64,000 bases of DNA from CAZIBG01 sp964536985 (GCA_964536985.1 CAZIBG010000002.1:1-64000), one strand, 5' to 3'; numbered from the stretch's first letter, positions 35,641 through 46,163 are shown. A program made the numbers and translations. The notes: a model not told the origin generated them from the letters alone.

Positions 35641-38484
35641 CTATAACATTTTTTTGAGGAATTGACCAGTGTAGCTAGCAGAAACTTTGGCTACTTCTTT
35701 TGGTGTTCCCTCTGCAACAACCTGACCACCGCCAGATCCGCCTTCTGGCCCCATATCAATGATGTGGTCAGCGGACTTAATGACATCTAGGTTATGCTCG
35801 ATTACAACCATGCTGTTTCCGGTGTCTACTAGTGCGTGCAATACCGTCAGTAACTTGTCGACATCAGCAATATGAAGACCAGTGGTTGGCTCATCCAAAA
35901 TATACAAAGTTCGTCCTGTGGGACGACGGGAAAGTTCGGTTGCTAGCTTGATACGCTGTGCTTCGCCACCACTGAGCGTGGTTGCTGGCTGACCAAGCCC
36001 AATATACCCAAGTCCTACGTCAACCATTGTCTGAAGCTTACGAGCGATTGATGGGATGTTATTAAAGAATTCCAGAGCCTGCTCGCAGGTCATTGCTAGT
36101 ACATCGCTAATGGTCTTGCCCTTGTAGTGAATTTCTAGTGCTTCGCGGTTATATCGCTTTCCATGGCAAACTTCACATGGCACATAAACATCAGGTAAAA
36201 AGTGCATCTCAATTTTGATAATTCCGTCGCCAGCACAGTTTTCGCAGCGTCCGCCCTTAACATTAAAGCTGAATCGCCCAGCGCTATAACCGCGAAGCTT
36301 AGCTTCTGGAACCCCCGCAAACAATTCGCGAATCGGCGTAAACAAACCTGTGTAGGTGGCCGGGTTACTACGTGGCGTTCGGCCAATTGCCGACTGATCA
36401 ATAATAATTACTTTGTCCAACTGATCGATACCGGTAATCTCGTCATGTCGACCTGGTACGCTACTAGATCGCATCAAGCGAGCGGAAAGTTCTTTGGCTA
36501 GGATGTCGTTAATTAAGCTGGACTTGCCCGAACCAGAAACGCCACTAACGACAACAAGTTTACCGAGTGGGATCTGAACAGTTACATTCTGAAGGTTGTT
36601 TTCGCGGGCGTTCTTTATTACTAGCTCTTTGCCGTTTCCCTTTCGATAGGATTTTGGTGGAGTGATCTGCTTTTCGCCCCGCAGATACTGACCAGTGATA
36701 CTTTCCTTAGTTTTAGCAACTTCGTCGGGTGTTCCTTTGGCGACAACGTGACCTCCATGGACACCTGCACCTGGCCCAATATCGAGCAGGTAATCTGCTG
36801 TGCGAATAGTCTCTTCGTCATGCTCGACAACGATAACGCTGTTTCCGATGTCTCGAAGATGCTTAAGCGTCAAGATTAAACGGTCGTTGTCACGCTGGTG
36901 CAAACCAATCGAAGGCTCGTCAAGCACGTACAGCACGCCTTGAAGTCCAGAACCAATCTGTGTGGCTAAACGGATACGCTGCGCCTCACCACCACTAAGC
37001 GTGGCCGCAGAGCGTAGTAAGTTAAGGTAGTTAAGCCCGACGTCCTGCAAGAACTGTAGACGTGCAGTAATTTCCTTAAAGATCATGGCCGCGATGTGTG
37101 ATTCTTTTTCGTTAAGCTTAATAGTCTTGAAGTAGGCGATAGCGTCGTCGATAGATAGTTCACAGATGTCCATGATGGATTTAGTGCCAACGGTTACAGC
37201 CAGAACTTCTGGTTTCAGTCGCTTTCCCTTACATGCGTGACAAGGTCGCTCTTGCATAAATCTTTCGATATCTCGGCGGATAAAATCGCTTTCCGTTTCC
37301 TTGTGACGTCGCTCTAAGTTGTTTACAACTCCTTCGTAGGTTGTTTCAAAATTTCGCCCCAGCCCTAGGCTGACTGAGTATTTTTCGTCGCCCGTTCCAT
37401 ACATCAATAGGTTAAGTTGTTTTTCGGTTAATTCACCGGTTGGTACATGCAGGCTAAATCCGTAGCGATCGGCAACGGCCTGGAGTTTTTTGGTATACCA
37501 GGCGTCGGTATTGATTCGGTTGAATGGACGAATAGCACCTTCCGCAATAGTAAGTCGGCCGTTAGGTATAACAAGTTCTGGGTCGACTTCTAGCCGTGAA
37601 CCTAAACCAGTACAAACCGGGCAAGCACCATGCGGACTGTTAAAGCTAAAAGTTCGTGGCTCGAGCTCAGGAATAGTCACTTCTGGGTGGTCGATGCAAG
37701 CATACATCAGGCTGTAGCTTGATTCTTCGTTGGTGTCAGCATTGACAACGCGCAGCTGGCCAGCAGCAATTTCAAGCCCCTGCTCCACCGACTGCGCCAA
37801 ACGGCCATGACTGTCTTCGTTGTTTACGAGTCGATCCACAACCACTTCGATGGTGTGTTTAAACTTCTTATCGAGTTCGGGGAATTCATCCAGTGCATAC
37901 ACTACCCCGTCTACACGAGCGCGCGCAAAGCCAGCACGTTGGTACTGTTCGGGAATATGTTCGAAGGCACCTTTTTTATCTATAACTACAGGCGCAAGGA
38001 TTAGCAAACGAGCATCGTGCGAATGACTAGCCACCTTATCAACAATCGCCTGTGTAGTTTGACGCTCTACCGGCTTACCGCAAACTGGACAGTGAGGTAT
38101 ACCAATGCGTGCGAAAAGCAGACGCAGATAGTCATAGATTTCGGTTACTGTCGCTACGGTACTTCGTGGATTACGACTGGTAGACTTCTGGTCGATACTG
38201 ATCGCTGGGCTTAGACCATCGATCTGATCGACGTCTGGTTTTTCCATTAGTCCTAGGAACTGACGAGCATAACTACTGAGCGATTCTACATAGCGTCGTT
38301 GACCTTCGGCGTAAATGGTATCGAACGCCAGGCTAGATTTACCCGAACCACTAAGGCCGGTAATAACCACTAACTTACCCCGAGGGATCTGGACATCAAT
38401 ATTCTTGAGGTTATGCTCGCGTGCTCCACGGACATCAATAACATCAGTATTTTGAAAAGAAGAATTAGATGGAACATCGCTCAT
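35641..38484 (-). CDS. uvrA: UvrABC excinuclease subunit A
   Basis: 947 residues, normal length. Two ABC ATPase modules: Walker A GLSGSGKSSLAF near residue 43 and GVSGSGKSSLIN near 648; signatures LSGGEAQRIRLATQIG and LSGGEAQRIKLATELS; zinc cysteine pairs CPVC (near 137), CPVCTG, CHACKGK, CENC and CEVCHGK. UvrA scans DNA for damage and loads UvrB. AGAGGT lies before the ATG. The 104-bp gap to the next gene holds divergent promoters. Confidence 0.97.
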   Translation of the reverse strand: MSDVPSNSSFQNTDVIDVRGAREHNLKNIDVQIPRGKLVVITGLSGSGKSSLAFDTIYAEGQRRYVESLSSYARQFLGLMEKPDVDQIDGLSPAISIDQKSTSRNPRSTVATVTEIYDYLRLLFARIGIPHCPVCGKPVERQTTQAIVDKVASHSHDARLLILAPVVIDKKGAFEHIPEQYQRAGFARARVDGVVYALDEFPELDKKFKHTIEVVVDRLVNNEDSHGRLAQSVEQGLEIAAGQLRVVNADTNEESSYSLMYACIDHPEVTIPELEPRTFSFNSPHGACPVCTGLGSRLEVDPELVIPNGRLTIAEGAIRPFNRINTDAWYTKKLQAVADRYGFSLHVPTGELTEKQLNLLMYGTGDEKYSVSLGLGRNFETTYEGVVNNLERRHKETESDFIRRDIERFMQERPCHACKGKRLKPEVLAVTVGTKSIMDICELSIDDAIAYFKTIKLNEKESHIAAMIFKEITARLQFLQDVGLNYLNLLRSAATLSGGEAQRIRLATQIGSGLQGVLYVLDEPSIGLHQRDNDRLILTLKHLRDIGNSVIVVEHDEETIRTADYLLDIGPGAGVHGGHVVAKGTPDEVAKTKESITGQYLRGEKQITPPKSYRKGNGKELVIKNARENNLQNVTVQIPLGKLVVVSGVSGSGKSSLINDILAKELSARLMRSSSVPGRHDEITGIDQLDKVIIIDQSAIGRTPRSNPATYTGLFTPIRELFAGVPEAKLRGYSAGRFSFNVKGGRCENCAGDGIIKIEMHFLPDVYVPCEVCHGKRYNREALEIHYKGKTISDVLAMTCEQALEFFNNIPSIARKLQTMVDVGLGYIGLGQPATTLSGGEAQRIKLATELSRRPTGRTLYILDEPTTGLHIADVDKLLTVLHALVDTGNSMVVIEHNLDVIKSADHIIDMGPEGGSGGGQVVAEGTPKEVAKVSASYTGQFLKKML

Positions 38485-38588
38485 ATACTACCTCTTTGGC
38501 CTGTCTTTACTGCTCATTTAGTCAATTAATTATACATGTTATCAAAGATGTTGTCACTGATCAGAAACGTACCGTATACTGAGTTCAT

Positions 38589-39404
38589 ATGGCACATGGC
38601 AGATACCCGCGAGACGCAGTTCCTCATCCTTTTGAAGGCTATCCTGCATACGGTGCAATACACGAGGTTCTTCCGGATACGCGTCTAAGGCAGTTTCTGG
38701 CTTCATTTAGCGAAATTGCAGATAGTGTTTTTAGAGGTAACGCCGATGAAGCCCCTGTAGAAGTTAACCCGATACCTGACTACGAACCGGACGAGGAGTT
38801 TGAACCAGTCGGTCTACTTCCTGAGGCTCCAACTATTGCACCCTACGACCCGAGAGTTTTCTATAAAGTGTTTGATCCCGACAGGATGGCAGCTACAGTA
38901 TTAGAAATGGACCCTGCGCAAAAAATGGCACGGACTTTACAGCAACTTTTCGAACGTCAAGATTTTGGTGCCGTTGAGCAGGATGCGCGAAATGAGATAG
39001 ATCGCCACGCACCGGTGTTATTCCCCTCACTCACCTTTAAAGAAGTGATCGGCGTGGGTCGGCGTATGCCAGGCGTAAATAGTCGCAATGTATACCAGAA
39101 ATTAGCACTTATCGCTGACACGACATGTAATCTAGAAACCCTGGAATTCATGGGTCTCGAACAGGAAAAGCTTATTACAGCTCTCAAGCGACGCTTTAAG
39201 CAAGATGTCGCACCATGGTCACTAATACCCCTCGTACCTTTTACCATTCTCAAGCGACCCGTCACAAACGAACAGTATGTCGAGATAATTGAGCAAACTA
39301 ATGCCCTCCTTCATACCACCAATGAGGATGATGAGGCAATACCTGCACCCTTACATATCGACCTGGAACGTAAACTGAAAATCAGACATAAGTCTAGTCG
39401 ATAG
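38589..39404 (+). CDS. Unknown 271-residue protein
   Basis: Not recognised. No membrane span; rich in Pro and acidic residues in the first 100, helical later. Leaderless start: TTGTCA (38551-38556), 18 nt, TATACT (38575-38580), then 8 nt to the ATG. It lies 43 nt before the prephenate dehydratase start, which has its own promoter. Confidence 0.6.
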   Translation: MAHGRYPRDAVPHPFEGYPAYGAIHEVLPDTRLRQFLASFSEIADSVFRGNADEAPVEVNPIPDYEPDEEFEPVGLLPEAPTIAPYDPRVFYKVFDPDRMAATVLEMDPAQKMARTLQQLFERQDFGAVEQDARNEIDRHAPVLFPSLTFKEVIGVGRRMPGVNSRNVYQKLALIADTTCNLETLEFMGLEQEKLITALKRRFKQDVAPWSLIPLVPFTILKRPVTNEQYVEIIEQTNALLHTTNEDDEAIPAPLHIDLERKLKIRHKSSR

Positions 39405-39447
39405 ACTCGCCTTCCCACCCCTGATAATGCATGGTATGATTGCTGAC

Positions 39448-40287
39448 ATGAAGATCGCGACACAGGGCGTAGCTGGCTCGTTCCATCACCAAGCCACCAA
39501 TGAGCTATTCGAAGGCCAAGACTATCAAATAATTGATGCCGCCACTTTTCGAGACGTCTTCCAAATGGTTAAAGACGGCACCGCTGACTTTGGGGTGGTT
39601 GCGGTAGAAAATTCGCTGCACGGTTCGATCAACCCAGTATACCGATTACTGGCAAGCAAGAAATTGCAGGTCTGCGGAGAACGAAGGCTTCATATCAGCC
39701 TGTGTCTTATTGGTCACTCCACTATGACCATCCAGTCCGTTAATAGCTCTGGGGTGGAAGTCCTTTCGCAACGCGAAGCACTAAGCCAGTGCGAGCAATG
39801 GTTCATCGACAATATAGAAAATGCCACCGTAAAAGAGATGAACGACACCGCCGAAGCAGTTCGTTTTGTTATGAACGACACTAGCAAGCAAAAAGTAGCT
39901 GTCGGCAGTGCTGAGGCCGCGAGATTATACGGAGGCACTATTATCGCCGAGCCGATTAATGATGAGCTACAGAATTACACCCGATTTCTTTGCATTACAA
40001 AACCAAGTCCACAACCTAAAGATGCCGATCGGACCAGCATTATTATTAGCGGTGGGTTAGATCGACCCGGTTTACTTCATGATGCTCTTGGGGCTTTTGC
40101 CAAAAAAGGTATTAATCTATCTAAGCTAGATAGCCATCCGCTACCTGGTAAAGAACGCTCGTACGCCATGTACATTGATTTTGAAGCGCCACTAGAAGAC
40201 TCGACCACCAAGTCTGTCCTTGAAGAACTAAAAAAACAGGGGTGGAATGTCCAAGTACTAGGCTCTTACAAATCCCACAAGCATTAG
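39448..40287 (+). CDS. pheA: Prephenate dehydratase (PheA-type, with ACT domain)
   Basis: 279 residues. The PDT domain (about 1-180) shows ATQGVAGSFHHQA, DFGVVAVENSLHGSI and the NYTRF motif near 178 that carries the catalytic Thr; the ACT domain (about 195-270) shows SGGLDRPGLLHDALGAFA and LSKLDSHPL, the phenylalanine-sensing site. The enzyme converts prephenate to phenylpyruvate. Start at 39448 because the extended -10 TGGTATGAT ends 7 nt before it. No other shikimate-branch gene is in the window. Confidence 0.93.
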   Translation: MKIATQGVAGSFHHQATNELFEGQDYQIIDAATFRDVFQMVKDGTADFGVVAVENSLHGSINPVYRLLASKKLQVCGERRLHISLCLIGHSTMTIQSVNSSGVEVLSQREALSQCEQWFIDNIENATVKEMNDTAEAVRFVMNDTSKQKVAVGSAEAARLYGGTIIAEPINDELQNYTRFLCITKPSPQPKDADRTSIIISGGLDRPGLLHDALGAFAKKGINLSKLDSHPLPGKERSYAMYIDFEAPLEDSTTKSVLEELKKQGWNVQVLGSYKSHKH

Positions 40288-40302
40288 CGTAATACAATCT
40301 TA

Positions 40303-40331
40303 TTGACATAAGCGCAATGATAATGTATAAT
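40303..40331 (+). promoter_or_regulatory. Consensus sigma70-type promoter
   Basis: TTGACA (40303-40308), 17-nt spacer, TATAAT (40326-40331). The transcript would begin near 40338, which places the first ATG (40330) before the RNA start and fixes the next gene's start at 40360. Confidence 0.9.
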
Positions 40332-40359
40332 GCTGACAAATTTAGTGGGAGATGTTTGG

Positions 40360-40623
40360 ATGCTGGACTTTATCGTTCTAGGAATCGTACCTGGTACAAC
40401 TTTTGTCATAACCCTTCGTTGGGTTCTATTAGCTGCGCTTATACTGTGTGTAATTGCATTAATGTATCTAGAACTAAAGAAACCACGTAAAGCTTCACAT
40501 TCTCGACGCGTTAGCCATCCTGCAGTTAATCTTGAAGCAATAAGTACTAACGGTCTACTTGGCATGACATTCTTTTCCCCCGGCCGATTGTCTTGGCTCG
40601 ACAAAGTCGCTAAAAAAGACTAA
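40360..40623 (+). CDS. Small single-span membrane protein, unknown
   Basis: 87 residues: hydrophobic segment(s) at about 3-40 followed by a basic tail (KKPRKASHSRRVSH). GGGAGA lies 8 nt before the ATG at 40360. One of the few genes with a perfect consensus promoter, so probably well expressed. Family not recognised. Confidence 0.65.
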   Translation: MLDFIVLGIVPGTTFVITLRWVLLAALILCVIALMYLELKKPRKASHSRRVSHPAVNLEAISTNGLLGMTFFSPGRLSWLDKVAKKD

Positions 40624-40635
40624 TTTACTGTAGTT

Positions 40636-42099
40636 TTACTCGTTATCCAGGTCGCTCGGTACTAGACTTTGCCCGTACAGCGTCAGATCCTCAAGTAGAT
40701 ATTGTTTAGCAGCTGGTAGATCAGGCTGCATGCGTAGTTCTTCTATTCGCTTAAAATACAGAGCTAGCTTACTGGCATCGCCACCATCGAGTAGTTGCTT
40801 TGCGCGATATGATTCCCACTGGCGGCGTTCATCGGGGTCAAGTTTGCGTGGGAAGTTACGTGCTTTATAAAGTGGCAACAACTCTTTGAGTCGCATATCC
40901 TGACACTGATCAATATAGCCACTCAGTTCGCTTGGAGGTGACTGGCGGATCCGCTCCATAGTTTTTGCATCTCCCTCTCCAACGAATCCATCATATATTT
41001 GGCCGTCCACATGTGTGTCTTGTCCGGCGAATCGCTCGGCTTGTGCGCCGTCCATAATCTCTAGAGCTTCTAATACCTTTTTTGGCCAGTCTGGTATTGC
41101 TTTGAGCTTAGTTAAATTTGCTTGTATGGTGGACATGTCGATCTTAAGTCGTTCCTGTGTTTCAGTATCCTCTTTGATTACCCCAAGTGGTGCTACCGCA
41201 GGGCACCGATTATACTTAAGTGACTTAATCGGTAAACGAGGCGCATCAGGTGATTGGTCTTCTGGCTTTTGCCACTGCCAAGCCTCGACTAATTGAGCTG
41301 GTGTCATATTCGCGAACGGCGTTGGATCATATCGCAGGTCATAGACCAAAGCACCGTCTTTACGAGCAGTCTCTGCTATCATAACCACTACCGCCGTCTT
41401 CTGAGCATCGTTATGATATTTTCCTGATGTATAAACAAATGGATTTCCTGTTTGCACCAACTGCTGGACTGCTTGCTTGGAGCGCACGCTCAATAGGTAA
41501 TCGAATAGTTTTGGTTGTTTACTGCGCAACAGCTGTGCAAGAGATATGGTTGCCAGCACGTCGTTAAGTGCGTCATGCGCGTGGCTATGATCTAAGCCGT
41601 TCTGGGCAGTCAAAAGTTCCAGTCGGTTAGTCGGCTTGCCTTCCGAATCAACTGGCCAGTTTATACCCTCCGGACGTAGTGCCCGTGTCATGCGAACAAC
41701 GTCTAATAAATCCCACCTGGAACGGTCGTCCTTCCATTGCCACTGATATGGATCGTAAAAGTTTCGGTAGTTTAGGGCACGCATAAATTCGTCGTCAAAA
41801 CGGACTGAGTTATAACCCACAAAGATAGTACCGGGCACGGCAATTTCCTGGTGGAAAGTCTGCAAAAAGTCAGCCTCAGTCGTGCCCTCGGCCTGGGTAT
41901 GCTGCGGCGTTATACCGGTTACCAAAATGGCATCCGGGTCGGGCAAAACATCTTCTGTAAGGGCAATCAAGATATTATGTGGTTCGCCAATAGGGTTAAG
42001 GTCTAGATCCGTGCGCTGTCCGGCGAACTGCATGACTCGCGATTGTCGAGGCTTAATACCGGAAGTTTCCAGGTCGTAAAAGTAAAATGAATTAGCCAT
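40636..42099 (-). CDS. sbcB: Exodeoxyribonuclease I
   Basis: 487 residues. DEDDh exonuclease motifs: FYDLETSG (about 6-13), GYNSVRFDDEFM (about 94-105) and HSHAHDALNDV (about 170-180), followed by an SH3-like and a C-terminal helical domain as in ExoI (NRCPAVAPLG, YKARNFPRKLDPDERRQW). ExoI degrades single-stranded DNA 3' to 5' in recombination and mismatch repair. Its ATG overlaps the end of the photolyase gene by 8 nt, so the two repair genes are one operon. Confidence 0.95.
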   Translation of the reverse strand: MANSFYFYDLETSGIKPRQSRVMQFAGQRTDLDLNPIGEPHNILIALTEDVLPDPDAILVTGITPQHTQAEGTTEADFLQTFHQEIAVPGTIFVGYNSVRFDDEFMRALNYRNFYDPYQWQWKDDRSRWDLLDVVRMTRALRPEGINWPVDSEGKPTNRLELLTAQNGLDHSHAHDALNDVLATISLAQLLRSKQPKLFDYLLSVRSKQAVQQLVQTGNPFVYTSGKYHNDAQKTAVVVMIAETARKDGALVYDLRYDPTPFANMTPAQLVEAWQWQKPEDQSPDAPRLPIKSLKYNRCPAVAPLGVIKEDTETQERLKIDMSTIQANLTKLKAIPDWPKKVLEALEIMDGAQAERFAGQDTHVDGQIYDGFVGEGDAKTMERIRQSPPSELSGYIDQCQDMRLKELLPLYKARNFPRKLDPDERRQWESYRAKQLLDGGDASKLALYFKRIEELRMQPDLPAAKQYLLEDLTLYGQSLVPSDLDNE

Positions 42100-43453
42100 G
42101 TGTTTGTATGTAACCCTCTATGTTGAATTTGCGCTTCAACCCATTGTAATTCATATATCGAATACTGCCATAAACGTCACGCTCGAACCAGGGCCGATCA
42201 TGTACACCAGCCACACTCCACAGAATCCCAACATACCCGTTAGGATCTCCGCCATCAATGCTGTAAAAGTCGTTGAGCTTTATCAGCGTTCCAACAGCAG
42301 TCTGTGCATCTTCCGACCATTCTAAGACTTTCTTAGCCCAATACATACGCATATAACCATGCATTTTACCGGTTACAGTCAGTTGCTTTTGAGCCGCGTT
42401 CCAGGCTGGATCGTGCGTTTGGGCATCGGCAAACTGTTTGTAGCTATATATAAACTCACGAGGATCCGCAGTGTGCTTGGCCAAAGTATCTTGCGCCCAC
42501 TGAGCAGCTCCACTCAATTGATCATACATTGGATTGTAATAACAAAAATTGTCGCTCAGTTCTTTACGGACTATAAGTTCCTCTAGGAACACATCGGCGT
42601 CAAGGCGCAGCGACGGTTGTTCACCTACCGCAGATTCAACCTCTACGGCAATCCGTAACGAAGAGAGCTGCCCAAAGTGCAAGTACGGACTCAACCCACT
42701 TACGCCGTCAAGGGAGGGGTCGTTACGATTTTCGTGATAACCTGCTAATCTATTGGCTATAAAATCCTTGAGTGCTTTATTGGCAGCAATCTCTCCGCTC
42801 TTTAGGGAAAGTTTTTGCCCGTTTGAAGGCACCTTTTCTAAGAGTTCGTCGATAAGCTCACTAAGCGTAGAAAGATCCTTAACAATACCCGGCCAAACAT
42901 AGGGATGCTTGATAGCCTGGCCCGGCACAATCAAATAGTCAGCGATTTTAGCGAGCACCTTAGGGCGAATAGTCCGGGCAGCGTATTCTTGCTTATTACT
43001 TAATTCCCACGCAGGAATGACATTATGGGTATCAACAACATAAACCGCGCATTGTGCCTGGTCGGCAATAGATTTTTGTAATGCTCGTGGCCCTCGTAAG
43101 GGGTTAAAATCAAAATAAATAGCAGCCGGATTTGTGTGATGAATCATGCCGCCCAAAGTTTGCTTGGGATCACCAATCAAAGCCATAAAAGGAATACTTA
43201 ACATGTTGAGGTTTTTTTCGACCTCACCTAGTCCTTGCAGCATCCATCGGTATTGCTCCTGTGAACGATTACCGGTACTTGGGAGTAAGCAGAATACTAC
43301 AGCCAATGGCAATTTTAGCTGTAAGGCAGTTTGTTGAGCAGCGAGAAGTGCGTGATTGTCCGCGACACGCTGGTCTCGGCTCATTACATACAGCACGCAA
43401 TCGCCACTGAGTGGCTTGTCATTAAGTTGTTTTTGACGCGTTTGCTGAACCAT
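42092..43453 (-). CDS. phr: Deoxyribodipyrimidine photolyase, class II
   Basis: 453 residues. An N-terminal Rossmann-type antenna domain (about 18-150) and a C-terminal FAD domain ending with WSVAGVHDRPWFERDVYG and IRYMNYNGLKRKFN, which resembles the class II CPD photolyase hallmark. It uses light to split cyclobutane pyrimidine dimers. A TACACT box ends 6 nt before the ATG (leaderless). Presence suggests the cell meets light, which argues against a purely oral habitat. Confidence 0.92.
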   Translation of the reverse strand: MVQQTRQKQLNDKPLSGDCVLYVMSRDQRVADNHALLAAQQTALQLKLPLAVVFCLLPSTGNRSQEQYRWMLQGLGEVEKNLNMLSIPFMALIGDPKQTLGGMIHHTNPAAIYFDFNPLRGPRALQKSIADQAQCAVYVVDTHNVIPAWELSNKQEYAARTIRPKVLAKIADYLIVPGQAIKHPYVWPGIVKDLSTLSELIDELLEKVPSNGQKLSLKSGEIAANKALKDFIANRLAGYHENRNDPSLDGVSGLSPYLHFGQLSSLRIAVEVESAVGEQPSLRLDADVFLEELIVRKELSDNFCYYNPMYDQLSGAAQWAQDTLAKHTADPREFIYSYKQFADAQTHDPAWNAAQKQLTVTGKMHGYMRMYWAKKVLEWSEDAQTAVGTLIKLNDFYSIDGGDPNGYVGILWSVAGVHDRPWFERDVYGSIRYMNYNGLKRKFNIEGYIQTHG

Positions 43454-43474
43454 GCAAACAGTGTAGCAGGAACT

Positions 43475-44752
43475 TTAGTACTCTAACGAACCAAGGTCGT
43501 TACCGATCACGATCTTCTGTCCGGGAGCAATATCTTGACGTCGCAGCTGATGCATAATGCCCATCTTCTTCATAATGTCGCGGAGTCGCTCGGTACCATG
43601 TGAACTACCAAAGTCAGTTCGTTCGGCGAATCGTTCGATCTTACGACCTGTAACCATAAACTTGTTACCAACTTTTTCGACTTTCCAGCTGTTGAGTGTT
43701 TCTGGTAGTTGGATGACGGGAATAACTGGGTTGGCTTCGATGATTTCCTTCTTTTTGGCGCGATCAGCATCAACCATCTTCTTTACTTCGTATAACATAG
43801 GAATGACGGCTTCGCCGCTACTGGCAGAAATAGCAAACTGCTTGGTGCCTTTAGGAATGACTTTTTTAAGCTTCTTCTGAATTGATTCGATAATTTCTGC
43901 GTCAAGTCCATCGATCTTGTTCAATACCACAACCTGAGGTCGGGTAGTTAGGTCCACGGAATACTCGGCCAGCTCTTTTTGAATGGTCTGAAAAGCGGCA
44001 ACAGGATCTTCGTTGTAGGCGTCGATCATATGTATTAGCACACTAGTGCGCTCGACATGGCGTAAGAATTCAACACCAAGGCCTTTGCCCTTGCTGGCAC
44101 CCTCTATTAGTCCTGGCACGTCGGCAAGTAGCAAGCTGTTGCTACTGTCGAGGTCAACGACACCTAAATTAGGGATTAGAGTTGTAAAGGCATAGTTTGC
44201 GATTTCTGGACGAGCATTACTGCTACTGGCAAGCAATGTTGATTTTCCAGCATTAGGTAATCCAATAATACCGGCGTCGGCGATAACCTTAAGTTCTAGC
44301 TTAAGATCAAGTACATCACCACGTTCGCCTTTTTCGGCGACGCGAGGTGCCTGGCGAGTTGAGGAGATAAAGTGAGCGTTACCAAATCCACCCTTACCAC
44401 CACGAGCAATGACCATCTGCTGTTGATCGGCGATAAAGTCGGCTAAGATATCGCCTTCTTCGTTAAGTACAATTGTGCCGACTGGAACTTGAATAGTTAA
44501 GTCTTTACCGCTGCGTCCGTGCTTTTTTTGCTTGAATCCTGGCTTACCTGGTTCGGCTGAAAGCTCACGGTGATAACGGAAGCTAGCGAGCGTGTTTTGA
44601 TTCCGGCTGGCGACCATAATAATACTACCGCCATCGCCACCATCTCCACCATCTGGACCACCACGATCGATAAATTTTTCATGACGAAAACTAACGTATC
44701 CGTTACCGCCGTCACCTGCTTTTAGTTTTATCGTCGCCTGGTCTATGAACAT
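43475..44752 (-). CDS. obg: GTPase Obg
   Basis: 425 residues: glycine-rich Obg fold (1-157; GDGGNGYVSFRHEKF, RGGKGGFGNAHF), GTPase domain with G1 GLPNAGKST (about 170), G3 DVPG and G4 NKID, and a C-terminal OCT domain (about 345-425). Obg acts in 50S assembly and stress control. TATAAT (44766-44761) ends 8 nt before the ATG. Confidence 0.97.
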   Translation of the reverse strand: MFIDQATIKLKAGDGGNGYVSFRHEKFIDRGGPDGGDGGDGGSIIMVASRNQNTLASFRYHRELSAEPGKPGFKQKKHGRSGKDLTIQVPVGTIVLNEEGDILADFIADQQQMVIARGGKGGFGNAHFISSTRQAPRVAEKGERGDVLDLKLELKVIADAGIIGLPNAGKSTLLASSSNARPEIANYAFTTLIPNLGVVDLDSSNSLLLADVPGLIEGASKGKGLGVEFLRHVERTSVLIHMIDAYNEDPVAAFQTIQKELAEYSVDLTTRPQVVVLNKIDGLDAEIIESIQKKLKKVIPKGTKQFAISASSGEAVIPMLYEVKKMVDADRAKKKEIIEANPVIPVIQLPETLNSWKVEKVGNKFMVTGRKIERFAERTDFGSSHGTERLRDIMKKMGIMHQLRRQDIAPGQKIVIGNDLGSLEY

Positions 44753-44818
44753 ATCAAATTATTATACAATTTTTACAACAAATCTTCAACGTAGAATTGA
44801 ATATCTACAGATAGCTCA

Positions 44819-46081
44819 TTAGTAAATGTAGGAATATCGGGCCGCGTCTTCAGGAGAAAGTGTCTTAGTACTGCGGACAGCCCAACCGCGAGTGTTCATT
44901 TCGGAGACGTTAACACTACCATCTGCATTGACTGATTCAACATAGCCAACGTGACCGTAATAGTCGCGTGGTGGAGTCCAAATAACCGCACCAGCTTGTG
45001 GCGTGTTGCCGACTGCAAACCCAGCACGTGACGCTAATGACTTCCAGGTACTGGCGTTACCAAGGTTACTTGGAAGATCTGGGCGTCGAACTTTGACGTA
45101 CCAAGTACAGTAACCATAGTCGTATCCATTATTGCCATATACTGCTCCACCGCCCCATGAAAAACCTGCAGGATTCGCTCGCGCCGATCGTGGTGCCACC
45201 GGTGCAGCTATAGAACCATCTCGGATCAAGATATTTCGACCAACTACAAGGTTAGCGCTCTCTGCATCGTTATCGGCTATGATTTGATCCTTTGTAGCCT
45301 TGAACTTGCTAGCAATACTATCGATTGTATCGCCGTCCTTAACTTTATAAACAACTCCGTTGACGGGAGAAATTAGAATCTTCTTACCAGCCTGGATAGC
45401 ATCGCCCTGTAGGCCGTTAGACCAGCGAATAGTATCCGATGTAATGCCAAACTTTGCAGCGATTGACGGTATTGTGTCGCCTTCGACCACTAAGTATTCT
45501 TGGATGTCTTTATAGGACTTGAGAGTAGTTGCAACCACCTGAGGTTTAGCGACCACCGTATCGTCGGAAGCGGTTACCGCTAGTTGTGCGTTAACGGTAT
45601 CAGCCTTGTTAACAACTGATGGAGTTTCGGGTAAGTTAGTCATAAAAGCTACATGCACAGCGATGTCAGCAGAAGAAAGCTGATCCAGAGCATTGGAAGC
45701 GACGGTAGAATCTTCCGTAACGACACTATTATTAGCAGCTACAGGGGCCGTGCCAGGACTACGCATCACAAAAGTAGCCACACCCACGAGCATGACAATA
45801 TTGGCAACCAAAATGCCATATCTCACGATTCGTTTCTTGGAACGTGTATTTAAACCGGTTTTGATTTGTTTTTGTGTTTTAGATTGAATCTGTGCGATTT
45901 TATCAATCGGACTAGTTTCCACCGTTTTTCTAAAGATACGAATTGTATTCTCCTGGGCTGAAGCCGCAGATCGAGGATGGTTGTTAATTGATATTTTGAG
46001 CGATCGACTCACTCTTCTTATTAGTAAACAACCTCGATACAGTTTACTTGCTCCATAACAGTGGTAACAGGGGTGGATCAC
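44819..46081 (-). CDS. LysM and CHAP-domain cell-wall hydrolase
   Basis: 420 residues from GTG 46081; the true start is uncertain because no Shine-Dalgarno is visible and TATACT (46105-46100) lies 18 nt upstream. One hydrophobic span (about 88-107), two LysM modules (about 195-240 and 248-292; VVEGDTIPSIAAKFG, VKDGDTIDSIASKFK) and a C-terminal CHAP domain (about 310-415) with catalytic Cys in YCTWYV (about 323) and His in GHVGYV (about 375). CHAP enzymes cut peptidoglycan peptides or amide bonds. Confidence 0.88.
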   Translation of the reverse strand: MIHPCYHCYGASKLYRGCLLIRRVSRSLKISINNHPRSAASAQENTIRIFRKTVETSPIDKIAQIQSKTQKQIKTGLNTRSKKRIVRYGILVANIVMLVGVATFVMRSPGTAPVAANNSVVTEDSTVASNALDQLSSADIAVHVAFMTNLPETPSVVNKADTVNAQLAVTASDDTVVAKPQVVATTLKSYKDIQEYLVVEGDTIPSIAAKFGITSDTIRWSNGLQGDAIQAGKKILISPVNGVVYKVKDGDTIDSIASKFKATKDQIIADNDAESANLVVGRNILIRDGSIAAPVAPRSARANPAGFSWGGGAVYGNNGYDYGYCTWYVKVRRPDLPSNLGNASTWKSLASRAGFAVGNTPQAGAVIWTPPRDYYGHVGYVESVNADGSVNVSEMNTRGWAVRSTKTLSPEDAARYSYIY

Positions 46082-46163
46082 CGTAAACTGATACCATTGA
46101 GTATATCATATTCTGGTACAGCAACCAAGGTTTTTATATACCAACGACCCCTGTTACGTAAGC

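Noticed and set aside
46080..46110. Short plus-promoter frame overlapping the LysM/CHAP start
   Set aside because: An ATG lies 2 nt after the TATACT box, too close to be inside the RNA; kept only as a reason to doubt the GTG start.
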